Origin: UBA3871 sp002392265
GTDB lineage: Bacteria; Bacillota; Clostridia; Peptostreptococcales; Anaerovoracaceae
DNA: 64,000 bases
NCBI GenBank assembly: GCA_946614255.1
Contig: CAMOGS010000060.1
Coordinates: 46,553 to 110,552 of the forward strand
Direction of reading: 5' to 3'
Shown here: in pieces, positions 26,151 through 34,533 of the stretch
Layout: the number at the start of each line of letters is the position of its first letter
Numbering within the stretch: the stretch's first letter is position 1
The notes under the pieces: generated by a model
The model's database searches: none
What the model was told of the DNA's origin: nothing
Seen by the model: the letters and a program-made list of their open reading frames with translations, nothing else
Position numbers and translations under genes: made by a program

Positions 26151-26268
26151 AAAAATTTTTTCTTTTAAATTTTTTTTCTTTATTTTTTGATTTGTCTTGC
26201 AGTTGTGTTGCGTAGGACGTGTTATATTTAATACACGATAACAAAACAGACAGTACAGCTTAGTTTTT

Positions 26269-26372
26269 CGGCAAGCCCTTTTGGGAGGATGGGCTTGCCG
26301 GCCTTAATCAAAATTATAATCAATAGGTTAAAAAGGGTATGCCGGCTTCGCAAGAGGTTGGCTCTTTTTTTG
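26269..26372 (+). promoter_or_regulatory. attenuator-like leader of the DAACS symporter gene
   Basis: Hairpin 1 is CGGCAAGCCC / GGGCTTGCCG (26269-26300). Hairpin 2 is a terminator: GCCGGCTTC, GNRA loop GCAA, GAGGTTGGC (26341-26362) followed by TCTTTTTTTG. The 3' arm of hairpin 1, extended through GGCC, contains GCCGGC, which can pair with the GCCGGC of the terminator's 5' arm; the two folds exclude each other. The symporter ATG is 90 bases further on. This arrangement fits a ligand-, protein- or ribosome-controlled terminator. Confidence 0.6.
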
Positions 26373-26461
26373 TTCATATTATTGAAAAAATATATACGCG
26401 TAGTTTATAATTTAAACAGTAATACCGCATTTATCATTTTATTATTAAAGGAGGTTACAAG

Positions 26462-27703
26462 ATGGCAAAAAAGAAATTATCACTTGCTGCGCAAATCTTC
26501 ATAGCTCTGATTCTGGGCATCATTGTGGGTTTGCTGATGCAAAATTATGCAGATTTCGCAAACTCCTACATCAAGCCTTGGGGAACTATCTTCCTGAATC
26601 TTCTCAAGTTCATAGTTGTTCCTATCGTGCTTTTCTCGATGCTGTCCGGCATCATATCGATGCACGACATCAAAAAGGTGGGCTCAATCGGGCTGAAAAC
26701 CATCATCTACTATATGTGCACGACAGCTGTTGCAATCATAATAGGCCTGATCGGCGCAAACATTTTCAAAGGTGCATTTCCTGTGCTTGAAACCTCCGAT
26801 CTGGTTTACGAAGCAGCCGCTCCTACCAGCTTTATGGATACGATAGTAAATATCTTCCCATCGAACTTCATCAGCCCGATGGCTAACGCATCCATGCTGC
26901 AGGTAATCGTAATGGCGCTTATCATCGGTTTTGCGATTATCCTCGTTGGCGAAAAGGCAGGCCCTGCAATCAGAGGTATCAATTCCTTCAACGATGTTTT
27001 CGTAAAGTGCATGGATCTGATCCTAAAGATTTCACCTATCGGTGTTTTCTGCCTGATCTGCCCGGTTGCTGCCGCAAACGGTCCTGCAGTTCTCGGATCT
27101 CTCGCAATGGTGCTTATTGCAGCTTATATCTGCTACTTTGTTCACATGTTCCTGACATATTCGCTGACTATCAGCACCCTGGGACAGATGAGCCCCGCAA
27201 AGTTCTTTAAAGGTCAGCTCCCTGCATTCATGTTCGCTTTCTCGAGTGCATCGAGTGTAGGCACACTCCCTATCAACATGAAGGGCTGCGAGGAAATGGG
27301 CGCAGACAAAGAGGTTACTTCCTTCGTACTTCCTCTCGGTGCAACCATCAACATGGACGGAACAGCTATCTACCAGGGTGTATGCGCAGTATTCATCGCA
27401 TCATGCTTTGGTATAGACCTGACACTTTCACAGATGGTTACAATCGTTCTGACGGCGACACTTGCTTCAATCGGTACAGCAGGCGTTCCGGGCGCAGGCA
27501 TGGTAATGCTTACTATGGTGCTCGCATCCGTTGGTCTTCCTGTTGAAGGTATCGCACTGGTTGCAGGTATCGACAGAATCTTTGATATGGGCAGAACCGC
27601 TGTAAACGTAACAGGCGACGCCGCTTGCGCACTGATCGTTTCTAATCTCGAAAGAAAAAAGGCCGCAAGAAAGGGCAATGCTGAAAATCAGCAGGCATCA
27701 TAA
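26462..27703 (+). CDS. dicarboxylate/amino acid:cation symporter (DAACS family)
   Basis: 413 residues with eight helices and two re-entrant hairpin regions. Signature motifs: SSASSVGTLPINMKGC (HP1) and NMDGTAIYQG (Na-binding NMDGT). The family imports glutamate, aspartate, serine/threonine or C4-dicarboxylates with Na or H. The substrate is not determined. The ATG has AAAGGAGG upstream. It is preceded by a leader with a terminator hairpin, so it is likely controlled by premature termination. Confidence 0.93.
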   Translation: MAKKKLSLAAQIFIALILGIIVGLLMQNYADFANSYIKPWGTIFLNLLKFIVVPIVLFSMLSGIISMHDIKKVGSIGLKTIIYYMCTTAVAIIIGLIGANIFKGAFPVLETSDLVYEAAAPTSFMDTIVNIFPSNFISPMANASMLQVIVMALIIGFAIILVGEKAGPAIRGINSFNDVFVKCMDLILKISPIGVFCLICPVAAANGPAVLGSLAMVLIAAYICYFVHMFLTYSLTISTLGQMSPAKFFKGQLPAFMFAFSSASSVGTLPINMKGCEEMGADKEVTSFVLPLGATINMDGTAIYQGVCAVFIASCFGIDLTLSQMVTIVLTATLASIGTAGVPGAGMVMLTMVLASVGLPVEGIALVAGIDRIFDMGRTAVNVTGDAACALIVSNLERKKAARKGNAENQQAS

Positions 27704-27747
27704 TAAATTATAATAATTTGACATGTTATATTTATAAAACATAAAAC

Positions 27748-27780
27748 AGAGGTCGGTTTTATCACCGATCTCTTTCTTAT
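27748..27780 (+). terminator. terminator of the DAACS gene
   Basis: AGAGGTCGGT / ACCGATCTCT stem (one mismatch) then TTCTTAT. It could also serve the convergent lipoprotein gene, since the minus strand continues with GTTTTATGTTTTAT. Confidence 0.75.
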
Positions 27781-27789
27781 GTATGGCTT

Positions 27790-28248
27790 TTATAGCATTT
27801 CCGCCCCTCTGAGCGTGCAGTAAGCATACCCGCCGTCCCAATAATAGTCAAACACCCCTTCGACACAGATTTCGCTGCCTATTTCCGGATAATCCTCGGG
27901 ATACGAATAATCGCCCTCAAGCTCAAACTCAATTCCCTGGGCGCAGCAGGCGGTGGCATCCTGTATGATGCACGCGTAATAGTTGTCCCCGCTGTCTTCA
28001 TCATAATAAACATCAAAAAGCCCGCTCATCCTGATTCTTTTTCCTATGTAATCCTCGGGGGCAGATACCATATTATAGACCTCGGAATACACCATTGTGC
28101 CCGACATAACTGTTAAATCTATGTCGAGCTCGGACGAAGCTGCAGCCGCAGGTAAAGGCTCCCGAACGGCCTGATTGTCTGCATCTCCGCAGCCTGTCAT
28201 ACTCATAATCAGTATCGCGCACAAAACAATGCTTATTATCCTCTTCAT
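27790..28248 (-). CDS. lipoprotein of a metal-uptake-type cluster
   Basis: 152 residues. A lipobox ends a hydrophobic signal (MSMTGC, Cys at about residue 20). The mature part is acidic, with DATACCAQGIEFEL and paired Tyr/Asp stretches. The CC-containing segment faintly recalls the C-terminus of YcgQ-type (DUF1980) proteins linked to zinc homeostasis. It starts six bases after the metal-binding protein gene, so the two are probably cotranscribed. Role unknown; metal delivery or sensing is a guess. Confidence 0.7.
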   Translation of the reverse strand: MKRIISIVLCAILIMSMTGCGDADNQAVREPLPAAAASSELDIDLTVMSGTMVYSEVYNMVSAPEDYIGKRIRMSGLFDVYYDEDSGDNYYACIIQDATACCAQGIEFELEGDYSYPEDYPEIGSEICVEGVFDYYWDGGYAYCTLRGAEML

Positions 28249-28254
28249 TGCCGT

Positions 28255-29247
28255 TTACCTCAAAGCTTCCTTTAATACCGCCAGATTGTTTTCCATAGCA
28301 GAAAGATAGGTTTCCCCGTTTTTAACGTCTGCTGCCGTAGTTGACTGCATGGAATCCATTGTGAGAATCTGCTGATTCTTTGCTGTCGTATTTTCAACGA
28401 TGGTTTCCGCAATCCTGTGGTCGTTACCTTCGATAGTCATTACCGCAGGGAGCTTCAGCTCGTCCACCTTTCCCGCGAGAAAGGTTACCGTCTCAAAGCT
28501 GGCCTCCGTCTCTGCAGAGCAGCCCACAAAAGCGGCATAGTAATCGAGGTTATAGTCGTCCACAAAATAACGGAATGGGAATCTGTCTCCAAAGAGAAGC
28601 GTTTTCGTTGCGCCTTCGGAAACTGCATTTTCAAACTCTGCATCAAGAGCTGCAAGCTTTTCTATATAGACGTCGGTGTTTGCCCTGTATGTGTCCGCAT
28701 TTGCGGGGTCAATCTCACAGATGGCCTCTGAAATCTTTTCGGTCAGCACGGACGCATTGCGAAGAGAAAGCCAGACATGCTCGTCATATTCTATCTCCTC
28801 TTCTTCGCCCTCTGCGGCCTCTTCGCCTTCTTCCTCAGCCTGCATGCCTTCGATTACTTCCTCTTCCTTCACGGCGCTGCCCAGAGTCTCCAAAAGGTTT
28901 ATGACCTTCATGTCTTTATTTGAAGCATCGCCGAGCACATCATCCACCCACTCGTCGGACTCACCGCCCACATAGAGAAACAGGTCGCAGGAAGATATCT
29001 TCGTAATATCTTCTATAGTCGGCTGGTAGCTGTGCAGGTCCACGCCGCTGTCAAGCAGCATCGTAACCTCTGCTCCCGCCGGGTTATCACCGAGAATATT
29101 CATTACCCAGTCGTATTCAGGGAAAATAGTTGCCACAATCTGAATGTTTTCGTTATTCTGTGCGCTGTCTGTGTTAACATCACCGCACGCAAAAAGATAG
29201 CCTGCCATAAAAATGGCGGCAATTAGAATGAAAATTTGCTTTTTCAT
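28255..29247 (-). CDS. metal ABC transporter substrate-binding lipoprotein (ZnuA-like)
   Basis: 330 residues with a signal and a lipobox-like LFAC (Cys about 21). Cluster 9 binding-protein motifs: VATIFPEYDWV, SGVDLHSYQPT (His ligand), YDEHVWLS (His ligand) and IEGNDHRI. Between the first two lobes, where ZnuA proteins have a His-rich loop, there is instead a Glu-rich loop (about residues 128-150). It would bind Zn or Mn outside the membrane. No ABC permease or ATPase is adjacent. The ATG has GGAGG eight bases upstream. Confidence 0.88.
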   Translation of the reverse strand: MKKQIFILIAAIFMAGYLFACGDVNTDSAQNNENIQIVATIFPEYDWVMNILGDNPAGAEVTMLLDSGVDLHSYQPTIEDITKISSCDLFLYVGGESDEWVDDVLGDASNKDMKVINLLETLGSAVKEEEVIEGMQAEEEGEEAAEGEEEEIEYDEHVWLSLRNASVLTEKISEAICEIDPANADTYRANTDVYIEKLAALDAEFENAVSEGATKTLLFGDRFPFRYFVDDYNLDYYAAFVGCSAETEASFETVTFLAGKVDELKLPAVMTIEGNDHRIAETIVENTTAKNQQILTMDSMQSTTAADVKNGETYLSAMENNLAVLKEALR

Positions 29248-29306
29248 GATAAAACCTCCGTTTATTTACGTTTTTTACATTTCAATTTTTTGTTTGACGG
29301 GGTTTA

Positions 29307-29618
29307 TCAATTGTTCATGCGAACTTTTCTGGATACAGGGGAATCCTGCGCGCGAATAAAAAAAGAAAGGAAATTGCAGAGTACGAGTATAACAGCCAAA
29401 GAAATCACAGCCGCCTGAAGTGTCATTCCATAGCCAAACTGCTGAAGAATGCTCTCGCACTGACTGATGCATGCGCAGACAGGGCAGTCTTCTCCGCAGC
29501 AGTCATGATGAATTTCAACAACGATAAAGGTAACTGAAAACAGCACAACAACGAGCATCATAACTGCCATGATGCCCGCAACAAATCTATTCGATTGTAG
29601 CCTTACTATACTGTGCAT
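29307..29618 (-). CDS. small membrane protein with extracytoplasmic His/Cys cluster
   Basis: 103 residues, two membrane helices (about 12-35 and 65-88). The loop between them contains EIHHDCCGEDCPVCACISQC, with two His and six Cys, an obvious metal-binding candidate. It is the first gene of the ZnuA-like lipoprotein cluster. An extended -10 (TGGTATAAT) lies at 29677-29669 on the minus strand. The family is not known to me by name, but such proteins occur beside zinc-binding lipoproteins in Clostridia. Confidence 0.7.
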   Translation of the reverse strand: MHSIVRLQSNRFVAGIMAVMMLVVVLFSVTFIVVEIHHDCCGEDCPVCACISQCESILQQFGYGMTLQAAVISLAVILVLCNFLSFFIRAQDSPVSRKVRMNN

Positions 29619-29707
29619 ATCCGTTACCCCGGTAGTTTAATATTACTGCTTTTTTTAATACAGATTATATTATACCACAGAAACCGGTTGTAATATCAGT
29701 GTCTGCA

Positions 29708-29742
29708 AAAAATAAAAAGAGCCGACTTCCCGAAAGAGCGGC
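29708..29742 (-). terminator. terminator of the 28-residue membrane peptide gene
   Basis: Stem GCCG...CGGC with inner CTTTCGGGAAG, followed on the minus strand by TCTTTTTATTTTTT, 48 bases after the stop at 29790. Confidence 0.75.
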
Positions 29743-29789
29743 ATACCTTTTTACTGTGTTTTATAGCTATTTCTACTATCCCATAGGGA

Positions 29790-29876
29790 TTAGTAGAGAA
29801 CAACGATCTGCATTGCGTAAACCAGCACTGCTACTGCTGCGATTGCTACGTTTACCTTAAAGAATCTCTTTGTCAT
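29790..29876 (-). CDS. 28-residue membrane peptide
   Basis: ATG at 29876 with a strong AGGAGGTAAATATA upstream. The product has a basic N-terminus (MTKRFFK) and one hydrophobic helix (VAIAAVAVLVYAM) ending at LY. It is followed by its own terminator, so it is a discrete gene. No relative is recognised. The region 29890-30033 upstream contains no further gene I can support. Confidence 0.65.
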   Translation of the reverse strand: MTKRFFKVNVAIAAVAVLVYAMQIVVLY

Positions 29877-30033
29877 TATATTTACCTCCTACTTTTTCAT
29901 TTGACTGTTGCTGTTTTTTATGTAAAACCTTGTTGCTTTCCCTTTGATGTTTTAACTATAACATCCCCTGTGCAACAGAAATGTAATCAGTTTGGAGGTT
30001 TTTAAATTTTTTTAAAAAATTTTTTTCGGGTCG

Positions 30034-30071
30034 TCATAAATTAATCTCCCTTGCCTGGAGTGAGACTTCAT
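30034..30071 (-). pseudogene. collapsed remnant of a GNAT gene copy
   Basis: ATGAAG, preceded by AGGAGGATACAGA, is joined directly to TCTCACTCCAGGCAAGGGAG and ends as GATTAATTTATGA. The first part matches the start and the second part matches the last 10 codons of the GNAT gene at 31819-32319; everything between is deleted and the frame is broken. Confidence 0.75.
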
Positions 30072-30082
30072 TCTGTATCCTC

Positions 30083-30955
30083 CTAAAAGAAACTCAGCTG
30101 TTCATACTTTTGCGGAAACTCGTTCATGTATTCAAAGCACTCACTCGGGTTACTCATCATGCCGGTCTCACGGCACATGTCGTGAAAGACCGCCATAAGA
30201 TGCTTTGCGTTCGGGCTTGACAGCATGTAAGCGTAGCCGTACTCACGAATGTAGCGCTGCTTAAGTCCCGGGAAGTGCTTGTCGAGCGCTGCGTAGTAAT
30301 ACTCTCTGTCGCCGTCGCGAAGCGTTAGCCCCATATCAAAGCAGATGATGCCCTTTACGCCCACATCCGCACATGCAGAAAGTATTGAGCGCACGTTTTC
30401 TTCCGTGTCGTTGATGTAAGGCAGTATCGGTGTAAGCCAGACAACCGTCGGAATTCCGCGCTTTTGCATTTCGCGCAGCACCTCAAGCCGCCTGCTTGAC
30501 CTGCAAACATTAGGCTCCACAATGCTGCAAAGCTCGTCGTCAAAGGTCGTGATTGTCATCTGGACCACGCACTTCGTAGCTTTGTTTATGTCATCGAGTA
30601 TGTCGATGTCGCGCATTATGCGGTCGGACTTTGTCTGAATCGCAAGTCCGAACTCGTAGCGCTTTATTATTTCGAGACACTTTCTCGTAAGACCAAGCTC
30701 TTCCTCGCAGTGCATATAAGGGTCGCTCATCGCACCCGTACCAATCATGCACTTTTCGCGCTTTGAACGAAGCGCCCGCTCCAAAAGCTCCGGTGCGTTC
30801 TGCTTTACCTCGATGTCCTCGAAATCATGCGTGAACTGGTAGCACCTGCTGCGACTGTCGCAATAAATGCAGCCATGCGTGCATCCGCGGTAAATATTCA
30901 TCCCTTTGTATTTCCCGTTGCCGGTCAAAATCCCTTTTGCGTTTGTAAAATGCAT
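30083..30955 (-). CDS. radical SAM protein (spore photoproduct lyase-like / Rv2578c type)
   Basis: 290 residues. The cluster motif is GCTHGCIYC (CxxxCxxC) near residue 25, preceded by YRG as in SPL-like and Rv2578c-like proteins. A conserved block is IGTGAMSDPYMHCEEEL. No C-terminal SPASM-type cysteines are evident. The substrate is unknown; DNA-lesion repair is known only for true SPL. Its last codons (LSFF-stop) and the following ribosome site share sequence with the end of the phosphatase gene at 32330, a sign of local duplication. Confidence 0.85.
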   Translation of the reverse strand: MHFTNAKGILTGNGKYKGMNIYRGCTHGCIYCDSRSRCYQFTHDFEDIEVKQNAPELLERALRSKREKCMIGTGAMSDPYMHCEEELGLTRKCLEIIKRYEFGLAIQTKSDRIMRDIDILDDINKATKCVVQMTITTFDDELCSIVEPNVCRSSRRLEVLREMQKRGIPTVVWLTPILPYINDTEENVRSILSACADVGVKGIICFDMGLTLRDGDREYYYAALDKHFPGLKQRYIREYGYAYMLSSPNAKHLMAVFHDMCRETGMMSNPSECFEYMNEFPQKYEQLSFF

Positions 30956-30973
30956 AGTTCTCTCCCCGGGAAA

Positions 30974-31822
30974 TTACCCTTTTATCATCAAAAATGCGCA
31001 CATGCCGCCGCGCTTTCCGCCGGTTGCGCGGTGCGAAAAGAGGATATCGCTATTGCAAGATGTACAAAGATCCGGAAGCGAGATATTCTCAGGCCTTAAG
31101 CCGATTTCAACAAACTGCTCGAAATTTGCCTGCGGAAGGTCGAGCAGGAACTTCCCCTCTTTCTCCGGCCTTTCCTTGCAGAAGCACTCGCACTTTTCGC
31201 TGCCGTAAGCCTTTGAAAAAGCCTCCGCCACATCGCGGCTTACTTCGTAGCACTCCTTACCTATGCAAGGCCCGATGCAGCAAAGCATGTCGGAAGGCTT
31301 ACTGCCGTACTCGCGCTGCATCAGCTCTACTGTCCTTGTTCCGATTTTTGCGACTGTCCCACGCCAGCCCGAATGCGAGAGGCCGATTGCGCGATTCACC
31401 GGATCGACAAAGTACAGCGGCACGCAGTCGGCAAACGATGCGACAAGGCAAAGCCCGGGCTCATTCGTGACAAGCCCGTCCACATCGTGAAAGCTGCGGT
31501 CTTTCGTGACACCCATACCCTTATGCTCTGCGCCTACCTTCAGCACTTTGTCCGTATGAGTCTGGTGCGCGAAGACCATGTCTTCCGTGCTTACACCGAT
31601 TGCCTTCCCAAAAATCCCGAAGTTCCTGCGCACATTCTCCGGGCTGTCACCGACCGTCTTGCTGAAGTTCATGGTGGCGTACTGCCCCGTGCTTATGCCG
31701 CCCTCGCGTGTCGAGAACGCATTCACAAGCCACGGTATGCCGTTTAGGCTCCGGTACTCAATAACCCCCACCTCGCCAATCTTTTTATAAACCGTCGTCT
31801 CAGGAATTGGTTGCTTTATCAT
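30974..31822 (-). CDS. pgeF: multicopper-fold purine nucleoside phosphorylase/laccase-like protein (YfiH, PgeF)
   Basis: 282 residues. Family motifs: HQTHTD, SFADCVPLYF and SHSGWRGT, plus GPCIGKECYEV; these include the Zn ligands His-Cys-His. YlmD/YfiH-type proteins act on purine nucleosides and, as PgeF, help peptidoglycan editing. The ATG overlaps the GNAT stop codon (ATGA). Part of the gene string Memo fusion, phosphatase, GNAT, PgeF, radical SAM. Confidence 0.92.
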   Translation of the reverse strand: MIKQPIPETTVYKKIGEVGVIEYRSLNGIPWLVNAFSTREGGISTGQYATMNFSKTVGDSPENVRRNFGIFGKAIGVSTEDMVFAHQTHTDKVLKVGAEHKGMGVTKDRSFHDVDGLVTNEPGLCLVASFADCVPLYFVDPVNRAIGLSHSGWRGTVAKIGTRTVELMQREYGSKPSDMLCCIGPCIGKECYEVSRDVAEAFSKAYGSEKCECFCKERPEKEGKFLLDLPQANFEQFVEIGLRPENISLPDLCTSCNSDILFSHRATGGKRGGMCAFLMIKG

Positions 31823-32319
31823 AAGCTTATCTCCCTTGCCTGGAGTGAGACCTTTACTGTGCCGCCACGGATGATTTGTTCTCCGACTTCATGAAAGCCC
31901 ATTGCTTCGTGGAACTTGAGGCTTGGCTCATTATATGGAATCGTGTCAACCTCGAGGGTGACTACGGAAACGCCGGTCTCTTTTGCTCTGTCAAACATTG
32001 CTTCGTAGAGCATGCAGCCGATGCCGAGCCTTCTGAAAGGCTTATCAATTACAATGCGGTCGAGATAGAGAAACTTCTCGTAGTTCTTTGAAAACCACCT
32101 GTAGTTTTCGCTAGTGTAAGCCTCTTCGCCTTCACGCAGCACAATGCAGAATGCAGCGAGCTTGCCGTCGACCTCTACTACCTTAAACATGTCGGCACAG
32201 CCCTCGAAATACTCGACCTTTGCGCGGTCCATCGGCGAAAGCACCTCAACGTTTTCTTCGTTTATGTGTAATACGAAGTCGTAATCCGACTTCCTGAAAT
32301 CTCTCATTTTAATATCCAT
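31819..32319 (-). CDS. GNAT family N-acetyltransferase
   Basis: 166 residues. The acetyl-CoA loop is FRRLGIGCMLYEAMF (R/QxxGxG/A). The C-terminal block is SLKFHEAMGFHEVG. The N-terminus MRDFRKSDYDFVLHINEENV is repeated in a deleted copy at 34.4 kb. It overlaps pgeF by 4 bases and follows the phosphatase by 10. The acceptor substrate is unknown. Confidence 0.9.
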   Translation of the reverse strand: MDIKMRDFRKSDYDFVLHINEENVEVLSPMDRAKVEYFEGCADMFKVVEVDGKLAAFCIVLREGEEAYTSENYRWFSKNYEKFLYLDRIVIDKPFRRLGIGCMLYEAMFDRAKETGVSVVTLEVDTIPYNEPSLKFHEAMGFHEVGEQIIRGGTVKVSLQAREISL

Positions 32320-32329
32320 TCTGCACCTC

Positions 32330-32797
32330 CTAAAAGAAACTCAGAATACCGCGACAGCCCTCGACAAGGTCGCGGTACGTAGCGGCAAAATCACCCGTGT
32401 ACCACGGGTCCGCCACGGCGCAGCCGTGGCGTGCGTAGTCTTCGCTCGCAAACGAGAGAAGACTACGGATTTTGCCCTGCTCGCCAATAGGCAGCCCCGC
32501 AATTCGTCTCATATTGCGCAAATTATTATCGTCCATGCCGATCAGCAAATCGTAGTACTCGTAATCGTGCCTCGTCATCTGCCGTGCCCCGCGCTTCTCG
32601 GCCTCTATACCGTGTGCCGCAAGCTCGCGCACTGCCGGTGGGTAAATCGGATTTCCGATTTCTTCGGTGCTTGTCGCAGCAGAGGCTATTTCGAACTCGC
32701 CCTCGCGGCCAGCCTTGCGCACCATATCTTTTAATATCATTTCCGCCATCGGACTCCTGCAAATGTTGCCGTGGCATACAAACAGTATCTTTTCCAC
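32330..32797 (-). CDS. low-molecular-weight protein-tyrosine phosphatase
   Basis: About 155 residues from a GTG at 32797, preceded by AAAAAGGAG; an in-frame ATG at 32839 would add 14 residues with a poorer ribosome site. The active-site loop FVCHGNICRSPMAE (C-x5-R-S) is at the N-terminus. DPWYTGDF near the C-terminus carries the general-acid Asp. It dephosphorylates protein tyrosine or small phosphoesters. The 3' end shares LSFF-stop and the following bases with the radical SAM gene. Confidence 0.9.
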   Translation of the reverse strand: MEKILFVCHGNICRSPMAEMILKDMVRKAGREGEFEIASAATSTEEIGNPIYPPAVRELAAHGIEAEKRGARQMTRHDYEYYDLLIGMDDNNLRNMRRIAGLPIGEQGKIRSLLSFASEDYARHGCAVADPWYTGDFAATYRDLVEGCRGILSFF

Positions 32798-32918
32798 TAT
32801 TTTCTCCTTTTTCTTTGGAGCTGGGAGCTCCTCATACATCCTCTAACAATTCCCCGTATAAACAAACTCCAGGTTCTCACGTGCCGCATTCCGCCATATT
32901 GCCACCTCTAAGCTTACT

Positions 32919-34304
32919 TTAGTAATGCCTTACGACCTCAAAGCGCTCGAGCTTGTAAGGGTCCGACTCACGAATGCCGCCCTTCTGTCGTGCGATGCGA
33001 ATCTGATCCTCCACCGTGTCCACGCCGTCAAGATTCGGAAGCAGCAGGCCGCGGCGATTACCGTAGCTTACGACAACGCCGTACTGCTTAACATCAAGCT
33101 TCTCAGGCGAATCTATAGCCTCAAGCTCGCCCAGCACATCTACGCTTATCTCAAGGCTTTCAAGCTCGCTCTCTGTAATCGGATTAAACCTCGGATCGCT
33201 CGAGCATGCGCTCACCGCGTTTTGAAGGATTTCCTCCGCGATATTTTTCTGCGTCGCCATTATCGTTCCGATGCAGCCGCGAAGCGCACCGTGCTCGTGT
33301 ATCGACACAAAGGTTCCGGCACGGCGGCTTAGCATCTCCTCCGGAAGACCTTCCGGCACTGAAAGCCGTTTTCTGCCGCGCACCCACGCCTCTACCGAAG
33401 CCCGCGCAAGCTTTACGTAATCGTCGCTCTTCTCAGCCCTTTCGAGGCACTCTCTTTCAACTTTTTTAAGATATTCCGAAAGGAAGTGCCTGCCGGCATC
33501 GTACCCTTTAGGATAGAAGGTGCAGACTCCGTAGCCTACGCCTGTTACGTCCTGGTGGGACAGAGCTGTCGCCTTTACGGAAAGCCCGTCGAAAGCCCCC
33601 GCCATGATAACAAACGAGCGGTGGCCGCACTCTGCCGCCTTGTCGCAAAAGCTTTCACTGAAATCGAAAAGCTCGCCGAAGTCGCCGCGGCCGCAGACTT
33701 CCATGATTCGCCTGTCGTACTCCGGACCCTCCTTTGCAAAGCCGTACGGACCATAAGGCTGAAGCTTGTGCGAGAGATCGCCGCTTGCGATGAAGACTAT
33801 GCGCTTGCTGCTTTCATCACAGGCCTTGCCTATAATCTGACCAAGGTAATAATGCTCCGCAAGCGGAAGCCCCGAAAGCCCGATTCTTACTATCTTTCCC
33901 CCGTCATATTTTTTGCGGATGAACCAGAGCGGCACCATCGTGCCGTGGTCGAGATTTGCATCCTTTTCGCCAAGCGTTCCCGCAGCAAAGTCTTCAGCTG
34001 CTGCAAGCTCGCAGATTCTGCCTGCAAGCTCTTCATCATAGCTTTCGGAAAACTTGACCTGAGGCACGCCAAACTGTGCAAACGAGCCCTTCGCGCCGCT
34101 ACCGGGCGAGATATGGAAATAGTCCGCATACATCACGGTGTGCGGACTTGTGATAATTATCGTGTCCGGCTTTAAGGCCGCAACCTCCTCCGCAACCCTT
34201 TCGTAGGCGCGTGTCGTCTCTTCGACCTGCGCCTCACTGCCGCGTCCGATTTCGGGAACGATCATCGGCGGATGCGGAACCATAAATCCTGCTAAAATAG
34301 GCAT
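32919..34304 (-). CDS. AmmeMemoRadiSam protein: Memo-AMMECR1 fusion
   Basis: About 461 residues from the ATG at 34304 (TTAGGAGGTAAAGTG upstream). Residues 1 to about 265 are a Memo-like domain (FMVPHPPMIVPE, SPHTVMYADYF, ASGDLSHKL), related to extradiol dioxygenases. Residues about 285-461 are AMMECR1 (GTFVSIHEHGALRGCIG). These domains with a radical SAM enzyme form the AmmeMemoRadiSam group, recently linked to modification or biosynthesis roles; the canonical radical SAM partner is not seen here, as the one at 30083 is SPL-like. Confidence 0.9.
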   Translation of the reverse strand: MPILAGFMVPHPPMIVPEIGRGSEAQVEETTRAYERVAEEVAALKPDTIIITSPHTVMYADYFHISPGSGAKGSFAQFGVPQVKFSESYDEELAGRICELAAAEDFAAGTLGEKDANLDHGTMVPLWFIRKKYDGGKIVRIGLSGLPLAEHYYLGQIIGKACDESSKRIVFIASGDLSHKLQPYGPYGFAKEGPEYDRRIMEVCGRGDFGELFDFSESFCDKAAECGHRSFVIMAGAFDGLSVKATALSHQDVTGVGYGVCTFYPKGYDAGRHFLSEYLKKVERECLERAEKSDDYVKLARASVEAWVRGRKRLSVPEGLPEEMLSRRAGTFVSIHEHGALRGCIGTIMATQKNIAEEILQNAVSACSSDPRFNPITESELESLEISVDVLGELEAIDSPEKLDVKQYGVVVSYGNRRGLLLPNLDGVDTVEDQIRIARQKGGIRESDPYKLERFEVVRHY

Positions 34305-34329
34305 CACTTTACCTCCTAAAATAGGCTCA

Positions 34330-34464
34330 TTATAAACTGATTTCCCTTGCCTGGAGTGAGACCTTTGCGCGATCCATCGGCGAAAGCACCTCAACGTTTT
34401 CTTCGTTTATGTGTAATACAAAGTCGTAGTCCGACTTTCTTAAATCTCTCATTTCAATCTTCAT
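34330..34464 (-). pseudogene. internally deleted GNAT copy, 44-codon frame left
   Basis: Still in frame: its first 34 codons match the start of the GNAT at 31819-32319 (RKSDYDFVLHINEENVEVL), and its last 10 match the end (SLQAREISL). About 120 codons are missing. The join lies at AAAGGTC, which occurs at both edges in the intact gene, so a deletion between short direct repeats is likely. A GGAG ribosome site is kept, so a 44-residue product is possible. Confidence 0.8.
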
Positions 34465-34533
34465 TCTGTATACTCCGCTCTTCACTGTATATAATACCTT
34501 TTCGCCGTGCTGCCTGCAAGTTTTTTGGATTCT

